A stretch of 64,000 bases of DNA from Acidobacteriota bacterium (lineage in GTDB: Bacteria > Acidobacteriota > Vicinamibacteria > Vicinamibacterales > CAVVIG01). Every line of letters starts with the position of its first letter. The first letter of the stretch is position 1. This document shows, one piece after another, positions 27,757-36,456 of this stretch. Location: positions 124,001-188,000 of the forward strand of contig QHWB01000033.1 in NCBI GenBank assembly GCA_003222395.1, written 5' to 3'. The notes below the pieces were generated by a model. The model worked only from the letters and a program-made list of their open reading frames with translations. It was not told where the DNA came from and did no database searches. A program made the position numbers and the translations under genes.

Positions 27757-28407
27757 ATGCGATTCTGTCTGCGGATTCTGTGCGTCGCGTGCGCGGCCGC
27801 GACGAGCGCGGCTTCGCCGGCGCGCGCGCACGATCTCGAGCGGACGCAGGTGTCGCTGACGTTCGCCCGCGACGGATCGTTCGTGCTCGATGTGTCGAAC
27901 GATCCGAGCTGGCTGACGCTGCGGATGGAGCCGTTTCTTCGCGGCCCTCAAAGGGCCGCGCCAGGAGAAAGGGCCGTGCCACAGGAAGCGGCCGCGCCGC
28001 GCCAGGCGTTCATCGATCGCGTCGTGCTGTGGGTCGATGGGCGCGAGGTGAGGCCCGAGTCGGCCGAGCTCCTTCCACCGCGCATCGAGAACGGGCTGGC
28101 GACGTATCGGCTGCGCGGGCACATGCCGCTCGACGCCCGCACGCTTCGGTGGTACTACGGCCTCGTCGTCGATCCCTATCCGCTCACGATTCGACGCGCC
28201 GATCGCCGGATCGTCGTCGAAGAGATCGCCGGCGACGCATGGAGCCGATCCATCGACCTCTCGGCACAGTTCGCCTCGCCGCTGCGCCTCCGGCTCGAGC
28301 GCCAGCTGCCGACCGCGTCCCTGTTTGCTCTCTTCGCCCTTGGGTTGAGCCTTCGTCGTTTCAGCCGGCGGAGAGATCGATCGGCACAACTGTTGCCACA
28401 CGTTTGA
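27757..28407 (+). CDS. Exported hypothetical protein with C-terminal membrane anchor
   Basis: A 216-residue protein with an N-terminal signal (MRFCLRILCVACAAATSAASPARAH region), a beta-rich body including RVVLWVDGREVRPESAELL and WYYGLVVDPYPLTIRRADR, and a short hydrophobic segment near the C-terminus (ASLFALFALGLSLRRF) followed by basic residues. No named family is recognised; the body resembles Acidobacteriota periplasmic proteins of unknown role. At 27944-27990 a GGGCC-rich repetitive stretch adds about 15 residues (RGPQRAAPGERAVPQEAAAP) in frame. It ends one base before the recQ start, so the two may be coexpressed. Confidence 0.7.
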   Translation: MRFCLRILCVACAAATSAASPARAHDLERTQVSLTFARDGSFVLDVSNDPSWLTLRMEPFLRGPQRAAPGERAVPQEAAAPRQAFIDRVVLWVDGREVRPESAELLPPRIENGLATYRLRGHMPLDARTLRWYYGLVVDPYPLTIRRADRRIVVEEIAGDAWSRSIDLSAQFASPLRLRLERQLPTASLFALFALGLSLRRFSRRRDRSAQLLPHV

Positions 28408-28408
28408 C

Positions 28409-29752
28409 GTGGCGATCCCGACGCGCGACCTCGAGAAGACGCTGCGCCGCGTCTTCCGCGTCAGCAGCTTCCGTCCCGGCCAGGAAGACGTCGTCCGATC
28501 GGTGCTGAGCCGCCGCGACACGGTCGCCATCATGCCGACCGGCAGCGGCAAATCGCTCTGCTATCAGCTGCCCGGCCTGCACCTGCACGGCACGACCGTC
28601 GTCATCTCACCGCTCATCTCGCTGATGAAGGATCAGACCGACAAGCTGTCGGAGCTGGGCCTCGACGCCTCGCAGTTGAACAGCGCGTTGACGCCGCGCG
28701 AGGAGACGGCGTCACTCGACGCAATCCGCAGCCGCGATTCCGAGTTCGTGCTGACCACGCCCGAACGGCTGGCGAGCGATCCCGACTTCGTCAGCGCGCT
28801 TCGCCGCAATCCCATCGACTTCATCGTGGTCGACGAGGCGCACTGCGTCTCGCAGTGGGGAAACGATTTCCGGCCTGCGTATCTGGCGCTGAAACCGGTC
28901 ATCGACCGGCTCGGCCACCCGCCGATTGTCGCGCTGACGGCGACCGCGACCGGATCGGTGGTGGACGACATCGTGAAGGCGCTCGGCCTTCGATCGCCGC
29001 ACATCGTCAACACCGGCATCTTCAGGTCCAACCTGAAACTCGAGGTGTTGCGCACCGCGAGCGAAGACGACAAGCGGCTGCGGCTCGTGGAGCTGCTGCG
29101 CGACCTCGACGGAACCGGCATTGTCTACGCCGCGACGATCACGCAGGTGGATACGATCTGCACCGAGCTCAACGCCGTGGACTTCGAGGTGGCGCCCTAC
29201 ACGGGACGGCTTGGCCGGCGCGAACGCCAGGATAATCAGGAGCGCTTCATGTCGGGCGATGTGAAGGCGATCGTGGCGACCAACGCGTTCGGGATGGGGA
29301 TCGACAAGGCGGACATCCGGTTCGTGATCCACTACGCGATTCCGGGATCGCCCGAATCGTATTACCAGGAAGCGGGCCGCGCGGGCCGCGACGGCAGCGA
29401 GGCGCGATGCATCCTGCTCTTCCGACTGGAGGATCGCCGCATCCAGCGCTACTTCATCGCCGGCCGCCACCGCGGCGCCCGGACGCGTCTCTCGCGCAAA
29501 GGACTCTCCGCGGCGCAGCTCGACGCGAAGCTGCGCGAGGAGGAGGCGCGCCGCCAGGGCGACGAGGACAAGCTCGAACGGATGATGCTGTACGCGCAGT
29601 CGCCCGAATGCCGATGGAAGTTCCTGCTGCAGCATTTCGGCGACGGCGGCGATTTCACGGAGTTCGCGTGCGGGGCGTGCGACAACTGTCTCCATCCGCC
29701 CGAATCGCAGATAGCGCCGCCGCGAAATGGCCTTCCGAGCGTCAACGCGTGA
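28409..29752 (+). CDS. recQ: Short RecQ-type ATP-dependent DNA helicase
   Basis: A 447-residue superfamily 2 helicase that unwinds DNA 3' to 5' in repair. Walker A is in MPTGSGKS (42-49), the DEAH box is at 142-145 (VVDEAHCVSQWG), and the second RecA domain ends with QEAGRAGRDG. Four cysteines, C401 and C421/C424/C427 (ACGACDNC), form the RecQ zinc site. The protein then stops, so the winged-helix (RQC) and HRDC parts of E. coli RecQ are absent; this is a short RecQ form. Start is GTG 28409, two bases after the previous stop. A basic insert (RHRGARTRLSRKGLSAAQ) precedes the zinc domain. Confidence 0.92.
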   Translation: MAIPTRDLEKTLRRVFRVSSFRPGQEDVVRSVLSRRDTVAIMPTGSGKSLCYQLPGLHLHGTTVVISPLISLMKDQTDKLSELGLDASQLNSALTPREETASLDAIRSRDSEFVLTTPERLASDPDFVSALRRNPIDFIVVDEAHCVSQWGNDFRPAYLALKPVIDRLGHPPIVALTATATGSVVDDIVKALGLRSPHIVNTGIFRSNLKLEVLRTASEDDKRLRLVELLRDLDGTGIVYAATITQVDTICTELNAVDFEVAPYTGRLGRRERQDNQERFMSGDVKAIVATNAFGMGIDKADIRFVIHYAIPGSPESYYQEAGRAGRDGSEARCILLFRLEDRRIQRYFIAGRHRGARTRLSRKGLSAAQLDAKLREEEARRQGDEDKLERMMLYAQSPECRWKFLLQHFGDGGDFTEFACGACDNCLHPPESQIAPPRNGLPSVNA

Positions 29753-29793
29753 GGAAGCGTCCGACTCCTGAAAGGGCCGCCTCCATGCAACCG

Positions 29794-31374
29794 TCACCTG
29801 TCGCTCGTGCCGCCGCCGAGCGGCGGCGTCGTCTGCGGCGGCTTGCGATGATGTGTTCCCCGTTCGTATGCGTACGCGAGGCGGAACAGCGTCGGCTCTG
29901 CGAACGCACGAGCCATGAACTCGAGGCCGACGGGCAGACCGTCGGGCGTGAAGCCGGCCGGGACCGTCATCGCCGGAAACCCGATCGCCGGGCTCAGGCG
30001 CCGATTGTTGCCCGGTCCTGTAGCGTCCACGACCGCGCGCGTCGTCGCGTCTGAAGGAATGCGAACCGGCGGCTGATCGAATGTGGCGTACACGAGCGCA
30101 TCGAGGCGCTGATCCGCCATGGCCTTGAGCACGTCCTGCCTCAATTCCTCCCTGGTCAACAGGTGCTGCAGGTACCCGGCCTCGTCGATCGACCGGCCGA
30201 CGACGCTCATCAGCGTGCGGGCGCGCGAGGGGACGACTTTTCCCGTCAGCAGAATCTCGCTCAGCGTCTTCACCGGCGCGTTGGGATGCTGCGACAGGTA
30301 CCTGTTCATCGCCGCTTCCGTCTCGAACACGTTGCCGTCGTACACCTTCATCGATCGGCTCGCGAGATCGCGGACCGTCACCGGATCGACGAGCACGGCG
30401 CCCAGACGCGTCAGATCCGCGAGCGCGCGGTCGACGATCGTTCGCACCTGTTTGTATTCGGCCGATGCCGGATCGGCTCTGGAGTCGAGCGGCTCGCGAA
30501 TGACGCCGATGCGCGCGCCTTTCAATCCGTCGGCGACGAGAAACTGCGTGTAGCTGGATGGCACGTGTCCGACGGCGTCCGCCGTTACCGGATCGTTCGC
30601 GTCGTATCCTGCAATCGCGTCGAGGACGATTGCGGCGTCTTTCACCGAGCGCGCGATCGGCCCGAGCGTGTCGGTGGTCGGGCGGGCGGGCATCATCCCG
30701 AAGCGGCTGACCAGCGGCAGCGTCGGCCGAAGACCGACGAGATTGTTCACCGATGCCGGACCGCGCACCGAGCCGCCCGTGTCTTCTCCAATTCCCACCG
30801 TCGCGAAGTTCGCCGCGACGCCGGATCCCGTGCCCCCGGACGAACCGCTGGCGCTTCGCGCCGGATCGTACGCGTTGCGCACCGCGCCGAACGCCGATCC
30901 GAGATATCCCGACGCGAATTCGCCCATCGTCGTCTTGGCGACGATCACCGCGCCGGCTGTCCTCAGGCGCGCGACGATCGTCGCGTCGCGCCGAGGAACG
31001 AAATCCTTGAACACGGCCGACCCGTAGGTCGTCGGCATGTCGCTCGTCTCGACCTGATCCTTGACGAGCATCGGCACACAATGCAGCGGACCGACCGGAC
31101 CGCTGGACGCAAGCGCCGTGTCGAGACGGTCGGCATCCTGCAGCGCTCGCGGATTGATTGTCTGCACGGTGTTCAGCGACGGACCGGATTTGTCGTACGC
31201 GTTGATGCGGGCGAAGTACTGCTCGACGAGCGCGCGGCACGTGATCTGTTTCGACGCGAGCGCGTCCCGCACGTCGTCGATCGTCGCTTCGACCAGTTGA
31301 AAGCGCGCCGCCGGGGAAGACGGACGCTGAAGCGGCGCGGAGAGTATGAACAGAAGCGCTGCGAGCTTTCGCAT
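29794..31374 (-). CDS. Exported amidase (amidase signature family)
   Basis: A 526-residue Ser-cisSer-Lys amidase, hydrolysing a carboxamide to acid and ammonia. The ATG at 31374 begins a signal-like stretch (MRKLAALLFILSAPL), so it probably acts outside the cytoplasm. The lysine is K105 (MLVKDQVE), the glycine-rich signature is GSSGGTGSG (177-185), and the nucleophile is in EDTGGSVRGPAS (S202). Later family blocks DTLGPIARSVKDAAIVL and PVGLEFMARAF are intact. It lies 42 bases downstream of an NHL/PAL-like gene on the same strand; a mirror pair lies at 33776-36376. That repeated pairing suggests a joint role in amide metabolism. Confidence 0.92.
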   Translation of the reverse strand: MRKLAALLFILSAPLQRPSSPAARFQLVEATIDDVRDALASKQITCRALVEQYFARINAYDKSGPSLNTVQTINPRALQDADRLDTALASSGPVGPLHCVPMLVKDQVETSDMPTTYGSAVFKDFVPRRDATIVARLRTAGAVIVAKTTMGEFASGYLGSAFGAVRNAYDPARSASGSSGGTGSGVAANFATVGIGEDTGGSVRGPASVNNLVGLRPTLPLVSRFGMMPARPTTDTLGPIARSVKDAAIVLDAIAGYDANDPVTADAVGHVPSSYTQFLVADGLKGARIGVIREPLDSRADPASAEYKQVRTIVDRALADLTRLGAVLVDPVTVRDLASRSMKVYDGNVFETEAAMNRYLSQHPNAPVKTLSEILLTGKVVPSRARTLMSVVGRSIDEAGYLQHLLTREELRQDVLKAMADQRLDALVYATFDQPPVRIPSDATTRAVVDATGPGNNRRLSPAIGFPAMTVPAGFTPDGLPVGLEFMARAFAEPTLFRLAYAYERGTHHRKPPQTTPPLGGGTSDR

Positions 31375-31416
31375 GTCGGCGGTCACATTTCTACGTGGCG
31401 GCCTGAACGCCGTGCC

Positions 31417-32550
31417 CTACCTGCGAGCCTGAGTCGATCCGGTTGCAGGCGGAACGAACTTCTGCAGCCGCTGGCCGTACGTGTCCGCCGCGTACACCGC
31501 GCCCTTCGAGTCGACGACGATGCCGTGGACCCAGTCGAACTCGCCGGGTCCCCAGCCCTGCTTGCCCCACGTCGCGAGGATCCGGCCGTCCTTCAGATTG
31601 AACTTCACCACGCGCTCGTCCTTGTGATCGGCAATCCAGCCGATCCCGTCGGTGCCCTTGCGCGAGATGTTCACGTCCCAAGGATTCCAGTCGTTGCGAA
31701 TCTCGCGGATGTAGTTCAGGTTCCTGTCGAACACCTCGAGCCGGTGCCCTTCGCGATCGATGATGTACAGGTTCTCGTCCGCATCGACCGCGAGCTTGTG
31801 CGGAAGATTCCATTCGCCGGGTCCGGTGCCCTTGTCGGCCGGACCCCCGGCGCCTCTGGCAACCTGCTTGATGAACTTTCCGTTCTTGTCAAACATCACG
31901 ACGCGATTGTTGCCGTACCCGTCGGTGACGATCATGTTGCCGTTGTGCAGAATCGCGATTCCCGACGGCAGATTCAGATGCGTGGCATCGTTGCCCTTCT
32001 CGTTCGTCTTTCCCACCTGCAGTAGAAACTTGTCGAGCTTCGGCGACAGCTTCACGATGCGATGCGCGTCGCGCTCGATGACGTAGACGCTGCCGTCCCA
32101 GTCGACGCCGCCCGAATGCTGCCACGAGGGGTTGATCGTCTTGCCGTTGATCTCCTGATCGGCGCCCGACAGGACAAGATTGCCGCCGGTGTCGAACACC
32201 ATCACCGGCTTCACGCCGCGGTTGAAGACGTAAATGCGATCGTGCTGATCGATCGCGAGCCCCGAGATGCCGGGTTGATTCGCTGGTCCGCCCGCCTGCG
32301 CGTTCCGGCCCCCGCCGGCTGCCTGTGGTGAGCTCGCCGAACCACCTCTCGCGCGCCGCGCGGCCGCCTGCGCCTCGCGTTCGGCGGGAGGCGGCGGAGC
32401 GTCTTTCAGTCCGAAGTACATTCCGGCCGGCAGTTGCGGCCAGTCAGGGACGAGGCGATATCCGCCGTCGCCGGGCTGTGCGGAAATGCGGCCACTGATA
32501 AAGGATGCGCCGGACAGGACTACGAGCAGCGTGATCAAAGGGCGTTTCAT
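31417..32550 (-). CDS. Exported NHL-repeat protein, PAL-like
   Basis: A 377-residue exported six-bladed beta-propeller of the NHL type. It resembles peptidyl-alpha-hydroxyglycine alpha-amidating lyase (PAL), which splits hydroxyglycine adducts into an amide and glyoxylate using a metal held by three histidines. Candidates are H145 (PSWQHSGGVDWDG), H251 (EWNLPHKLAVD) and H342 (EFDWVHGIVVD); the last two stand in blade contexts very like those of rat PAL. A low-complexity Ala/Gly/Pro/Gln linker (52-95) follows the signal region. ATG 32550 is clear. It precedes the amidase gene in the same operon. Lyase activity is inferred. Confidence 0.85.
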   Translation of the reverse strand: MKRPLITLLVVLSGASFISGRISAQPGDGGYRLVPDWPQLPAGMYFGLKDAPPPPAEREAQAAARRARGGSASSPQAAGGGRNAQAGGPANQPGISGLAIDQHDRIYVFNRGVKPVMVFDTGGNLVLSGADQEINGKTINPSWQHSGGVDWDGSVYVIERDAHRIVKLSPKLDKFLLQVGKTNEKGNDATHLNLPSGIAILHNGNMIVTDGYGNNRVVMFDKNGKFIKQVARGAGGPADKGTGPGEWNLPHKLAVDADENLYIIDREGHRLEVFDRNLNYIREIRNDWNPWDVNISRKGTDGIGWIADHKDERVVKFNLKDGRILATWGKQGWGPGEFDWVHGIVVDSKGAVYAADTYGQRLQKFVPPATGSTQARR

Positions 32551-32612
32551 GAGGCGCAGTGTAACGCAGGGGGGCCGGCGATCGATTGTAGGGGATGCTC
32601 TCGAGACCGTCC

Positions 32613-32870
32613 CTACCGCGAGGTCGTCGGGTCGTCGTCGTCATCGTCGTCGAGGAGCTCGGTCGGCGCTCGCTTGCCGCGTCGGCGGCCGAGCGGCGCC
32701 GTACCGGACTCGAGCCCAAGATTCCGATCGAGGAAGGCTTCGAGCTCGCGCAGCGTGGCGGGACTGGTCAGCGCCACGATCTGGAGCTTGTCGACCATCG
32801 CGCGGGCGCGGGTCGCTCCGATTTGCTCGAACAGCCGAAGGTAACGCTTCGTGCCGAACAGGTCGGTCAT
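32613..32870 (-). CDS. Small protein with poly-aspartate tail
   Basis: An 85-residue protein starting MTDLFGTKRYLRLFEQIG at 32870, with the ribosome-binding site GGAGGG a few bases upstream. The first 60 residues are helical and end in a helix with LRELEAFLDRNLGLES. A basic GRRRGKR block is followed by a run of seven aspartates (ELLDDDDDDDPTTSR) encoded by a GTC/GTCGTC-type trinucleotide repeat. The charge pattern (basic then strongly acidic) suggests binding to nucleic acid, a basic partner or a divalent metal. No family recognised. Probably in the same transcript as the PAL-like and amidase genes. Confidence 0.65.
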   Translation of the reverse strand: MTDLFGTKRYLRLFEQIGATRARAMVDKLQIVALTSPATLRELEAFLDRNLGLESGTAPLGRRRGKRAPTELLDDDDDDDPTTSR

Positions 32871-32949
32871 CGCAGCCCTCCGGTGAGAGCCGCCAGTATA
32901 ACGGTCGCCATCCAACCGGGCGCACTTCTTTTGAACAAACTGCATTCAC

Positions 32950-33091
32950 GTAGCGCGAGGCTTTCAGCCGAGCGGGGGTGCAGCCGCAGCTGGACGCTCG
33001 CCTAAAAGGCTCGCGCTACCGCGAAGCCTCGAGCTACCGCGAAGGCTCGAGCTACCGCGAAGGCTCGAGCTACCGCGCAGGCTCGCGTTCC
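32950..33091. repeat. Palindromic elements plus an 18-bp tandem array
   Basis: A composite repeat between divergent genes. It has an inverted copy (GTAGCGCGAGGCTTTCAGCC then GAGCG, 32950-32974), a direct copy (32995-33020), then three 18-base units of GCGAAGGCTCGAGCTACC type (33021-33074) and a partial fourth (33075-33091). The tandem unit is itself derived from the palindrome's GGCTCGCGCTACC end. It fills most of the 274-base gap before the cupin gene, so that gene's promoter must lie inside or beside it. Confidence 0.9.
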
Positions 33092-33144
33092 AGATGAGCG
33101 CACAGCTCGCGGCTATAATGCCGCCGTTCCGAAAGGGAGCCGCC

Positions 33145-33762
33145 ATGCTGCGCCTGGTCGTCATTCTCGCCGCGCTGATCCAGATCGCTCCGCTGCCTCC
33201 CGCGTATCCGCGCGTCGGCGCCACGAAAATCCTCGACAACCCTCGCGTGCAGGTGTGGAACATCGCGTGGCTGAAAGGACAGCCCTCGCCGCTGCACCGT
33301 CACGTGTACGATCTCGTCGGCGTCTACTACGAGCCGGGCGATCGCATGATCATCTCGCCGGAAGGAAACAAGCGGCCGGTCTCGACGAAGGCCGGCGACA
33401 TTGCGTTTCAACGAAAAGGCGTGACGCACATCGAAGAGGGCATCAGCGATTCGCCGCTCCGCGCGGTCTTCATCGAGATGAAAGACGACGGTCCGACGGG
33501 CCGCACGGCCGCGCCGAGCGAGGAGGCGCCGCCGATGAGCGGCATCGGCGGGAAGCAGCTGCTCGACAACGATCGCGTCACGGTCTGGGCCTACGCGTGG
33601 GGCCTCGGGATGGATGGACCGCGCCATCGCCACGACCGCGACACCGTCGTCGTGTGGATTCAGGATCGTACGCCGCACGCCGTGTGGGTTCCGGCCGGCA
33701 CCGTTCATTCGGAAGAACAAACGGGCGTCATCTCTGAAGCAACCATCTTCGAGCTGAAATGA
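33145..33762 (+). CDS. Exported bicupin protein
   Basis: A 205-residue protein with a signal or anchor (MLRLVVILAALIQIAPLPP) and two small cupin-like barrels. The first has PSPLHRHVYDLVGVYYEPGD (histidine pair typical of metal cupins) and the second PRHRHDRDTVVVWI. Both halves contain the same GDI or GTV type turn, so it is an internal duplication. ATG 33145 is preceded by AAGGGAG. It leads an operon with the PAL-like and amidase genes. Possible roles are a dioxygenase, an isomerase or a metal-dependent sensor of the pathway; I cannot decide. Confidence 0.83.
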   Translation: MLRLVVILAALIQIAPLPPAYPRVGATKILDNPRVQVWNIAWLKGQPSPLHRHVYDLVGVYYEPGDRMIISPEGNKRPVSTKAGDIAFQRKGVTHIEEGISDSPLRAVFIEMKDDGPTGRTAAPSEEAPPMSGIGGKQLLDNDRVTVWAYAWGLGMDGPRHRHDRDTVVVWIQDRTPHAVWVPAGTVHSEEQTGVISEATIFELK

Positions 33763-33775
33763 CGGGAGACGGCTC

Positions 33776-34900
33776 ATGAAACATCTTGCGATCGTCATCG
33801 GACTCGCCGCGCTGTTCCAGACGCCTCCGCCGGGCACGGCGGCGCCGACGATTCCGTTCGACTCGTCGATCGACTTCCTGAAGTACTCGCCCGACATGAA
33901 CCTGGGCGAGGTGCTCGCCGTCGCGGTCAATTCCAAAGGTCACATCGTCGTCCTGAATCATCCGGGCAGCGCGACATCCGGGCCGCTCTACGGCAACGCG
34001 TCGACGCAGCTGCTCGAATTCGATCAGACCGGCAAGTTCGTGCGCGAGATCGGCAAAGGCGTGTACGGGCTCGGCTACTCACACAGCGTTCGCTTCGACA
34101 GGTACGACAACCTCTGGGTCGTCGACAAGGGGACGAACGCCGTCGTCAAGTTCAATCCCGCCGGCTACGTCACGATGAATCTCGGCCGGCGTCCGGAGGG
34201 ACCCGACGATCCCGCGGAGTCGTACTATCGCGGCGGACGCGGGCAGGCCGCCGCCGTGCACGTCGACGGATCCTTCCGCCAGCCGACCGACATCGCCTGG
34301 GACTCGGACGACAACATCTACGTCAGCGACGGCTACACGAATTCACGCGTGGCGAAATTCGACAAGCGCGGCGCCTGGATCAAATCGTGGGGCTCGCGCG
34401 GCAGCGGCGGCCAGCACGCCGACGAGAACCCGGGTCAGTTCAACACGCCGCACAACATCGGCGTCGATCGGCAGAACAACGTGTACGTCGCCGATCGCGG
34501 CAACCGCCGCATTCAGGTCTTCGACACGGACGGCAGGTTCCTGCGCATGATCCATCTCAACGTGCCGTACGACAAGAAACGGCATCCGGTGCTCGGCAAC
34601 CTCGCGGCGAACCCGCCCGACGAAACGGCGCCGTGGACGATCTGCATCACCAACGGCGCGACGCAGTTTCTCTACACGACCGATCAGGAACCTGGACGGC
34701 TCTACAAACTGACGCTCGAGGGCAGAATCGTCGGGATGCTCGGCGAGTCTGGACGCGACGCGAAGCAGTTCAACTGGGTGCACGGCATCGCGTGTCCCTC
34801 CGACGATGTCCTCTATCTGGCCGACATGAACAACTGGCGAGTGCAGAAGATAACGCTCCACCCCGAGCGCATGACGAAGACTGCGACGGGATCCAGATGA
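33776..34900 (+). CDS. Exported NHL-repeat protein, PAL-like
   Basis: A 374-residue secreted NHL beta-propeller, a distant relative of the 31417-32550 protein. The three candidate metal-ligand histidines sit at H103 (GLGYSHSVRFD), H226 (QFNTPHNIGVD) and H336 (QFNWVHGIAC). Several NHL blades are obvious, for example NNVYVADRGNRRIQVFD. ATG 33776 lies 13 bases after the cupin gene. It is followed by an amidase, mirroring the operon on the other strand. A short insert (GRRPEGPDDPAESYYRGGR) between blades 2 and 3 is not in the other copy. Activity is inferred. Confidence 0.84.
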   Translation: MKHLAIVIGLAALFQTPPPGTAAPTIPFDSSIDFLKYSPDMNLGEVLAVAVNSKGHIVVLNHPGSATSGPLYGNASTQLLEFDQTGKFVREIGKGVYGLGYSHSVRFDRYDNLWVVDKGTNAVVKFNPAGYVTMNLGRRPEGPDDPAESYYRGGRGQAAAVHVDGSFRQPTDIAWDSDDNIYVSDGYTNSRVAKFDKRGAWIKSWGSRGSGGQHADENPGQFNTPHNIGVDRQNNVYVADRGNRRIQVFDTDGRFLRMIHLNVPYDKKRHPVLGNLAANPPDETAPWTICITNGATQFLYTTDQEPGRLYKLTLEGRIVGMLGESGRDAKQFNWVHGIACPSDDVLYLADMNNWRVQKITLHPERMTKTATGSR

Positions 34901-34996
34901 TCTGGGCGCTGCTCGTCTTCGCGACACTCACCGGCGGTGCGCGATCCGCCACGCCGCGTGGAAGATGGTCGTGACGCAGCCGACGACCGGCCGGCC

Positions 34997-36376
34997 GTGA
35001 GCGACGAGTCGCTCTGCTTCGACAGCGCGCGTGGGATCGCGAGGCGCATCCGCACGCGCGAGATCTCCGCGCGCGAGGTGATGGCGGCCTTCCTGGATCG
35101 CATCGTCCGCTGCAATCCCACGCTCAATGCGATCGTCGCCAGGCGCGAAGACGAAGCGTGCCTCGCGCTCGCGGACGAAGCGGATCGCGCCGTCGCGAGC
35201 GGCGCCGCGTCCGGCGCGCTGCACGGCCTGCCGATCGCGTTCAAGGATCTCGAGCCGGCAACGGGCTTCCCGTGGACCCGGGGCTGCCCGTTCCTTCGCG
35301 ACGCATACCCCGCCGACGACTCGATCCTCGTGCAGCGTTTGAAGCATGCGGGCGCGGTTCCAATCGGCAAGACGAACGTGCCGCAGTTCGGCATGGGATC
35401 GCACACGTATAACGAGGTCTACGGCACGACGCGCAATCCCTACGACGTGACGAAGAGCGCCGGCGGATCGAGCGGCGGCGCGGCGGCGGCGATCGCCGCC
35501 GGTCTCCTTCCGATTGCCGACGGCAGCGATTTCGGCGGCTCGCTCAGAAATCCTGCCAACTTCACGAACATCGTCGGCTTCAGGCCGTCGTTCGGCCTGG
35601 TGCCGGATGCGCCGAATCCGCTGCCGTCGCTCGGCTTCGGCGTCAAAGGCCCGATGGCGCGATCGGTCGACGATGTCTCGTTCCTGCTGGCCGTGATGAC
35701 CGGGCGATACGCGGAATCCGATCTCGCGCGAGACTTCGCTGGCGTCCGCGTGGCCTGGTCGCCGGATCTCGACGGCCTCCCGCTCGACCGGCGGGTTCGT
35801 CGCGTGCTCGATGGGCAGCGCCGCACGTTCGAGGATCTGGGGTGCCGCGTCGAAGAGGCATGCCCCGATTTCAGCGGCGTCGACGATTTCTTCCTGACGA
35901 TCCGCGCGGCGCGATCGTGGCAGACGCTCGCCCCGCTTCTCGCCGGTCACCGCGACGAGATCAAGCCGGAAGCCGTCGCGGAAATCGAAGCGGGATCGCG
36001 CGTCACCGCCGCGCAGCTCGCCGAGGCGATCGACCGGCACGAGGCATTCCTCGACCAGATGCGCCGCTTCCACGAGCGGTTCGAGTTTCTGATCTGCGCG
36101 GTGAACCAGGTGCCGCCGTTCGATGCCTCGATCGACTGGCCGCATGACATCGACGGCGTGCGGATGGAACACTACATCGCGTGGATGAAGTCGGCGTACT
36201 GGATCAGCGCGACATTCGATCCGGCGATTTCGGTCCCCGCCGGCTTCACGGCGGACGGTCTTCCCGTCGGTGTCCAGATCGCCGGCCGGCGCGGAGACGA
36301 TCGCGGCGTCCTGCAGCTGGCGTACGCGTTCGAGCAGGCCACGGGCTGTGGGCGAAGACGCCCGCCGCTCGCCTGA
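34997..36376 (+). CDS. Amidase (amidase signature family)
   Basis: A 459-residue amidase. The lysine is in PIAFKDLEPATG, the glycine-rich signature is SAGGSSGGAAAAIAAG, and the nucleophile serine is in GSDFGGSLRNPA. FGVKGPMARSVDDVSFLL and GLPVGVQIAGRRGDD are standard family blocks. I take the GTG at 34997 as start; an in-frame GTG at 34937 would add 20 residues. No signal peptide is evident, so it probably works in the cytoplasm, unlike the exported amidase at 29794. The stop codon (36374-36376) lies within a dispersed palindrome copy. Confidence 0.91.
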   Translation: MSDESLCFDSARGIARRIRTREISAREVMAAFLDRIVRCNPTLNAIVARREDEACLALADEADRAVASGAASGALHGLPIAFKDLEPATGFPWTRGCPFLRDAYPADDSILVQRLKHAGAVPIGKTNVPQFGMGSHTYNEVYGTTRNPYDVTKSAGGSSGGAAAAIAAGLLPIADGSDFGGSLRNPANFTNIVGFRPSFGLVPDAPNPLPSLGFGVKGPMARSVDDVSFLLAVMTGRYAESDLARDFAGVRVAWSPDLDGLPLDRRVRRVLDGQRRTFEDLGCRVEEACPDFSGVDDFFLTIRAARSWQTLAPLLAGHRDEIKPEAVAEIEAGSRVTAAQLAEAIDRHEAFLDQMRRFHERFEFLICAVNQVPPFDASIDWPHDIDGVRMEHYIAWMKSAYWISATFDPAISVPAGFTADGLPVGVQIAGRRGDDRGVLQLAYAFEQATGCGRRRPPLA

Positions 36377-36456
36377 AAGGCTCGCGCTACCGGCGATTCG
36401 TGCGCTCGCCTGAAAGGCTCGCGCTACCGGTGTAGCGCGAGGCTTTCAGCCGAGCG
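36366..36456. repeat. Three copies of the dispersed palindrome
   Basis: Two direct copies (36366-36391 and 36403-36428) of CGCTCGCCTGAAAGGCTCGC then GCTACC, and one inverted copy (36432-36456) of GTAGCGCGAGGCTTTCAGCC then GAGCG. They lie between convergent genes: the first copy contains the amidase stop and the other two contain the last codons and stop of the MFS remnant. Together they can form a large cruciform and could serve as a two-way transcription end. Confidence 0.92.
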
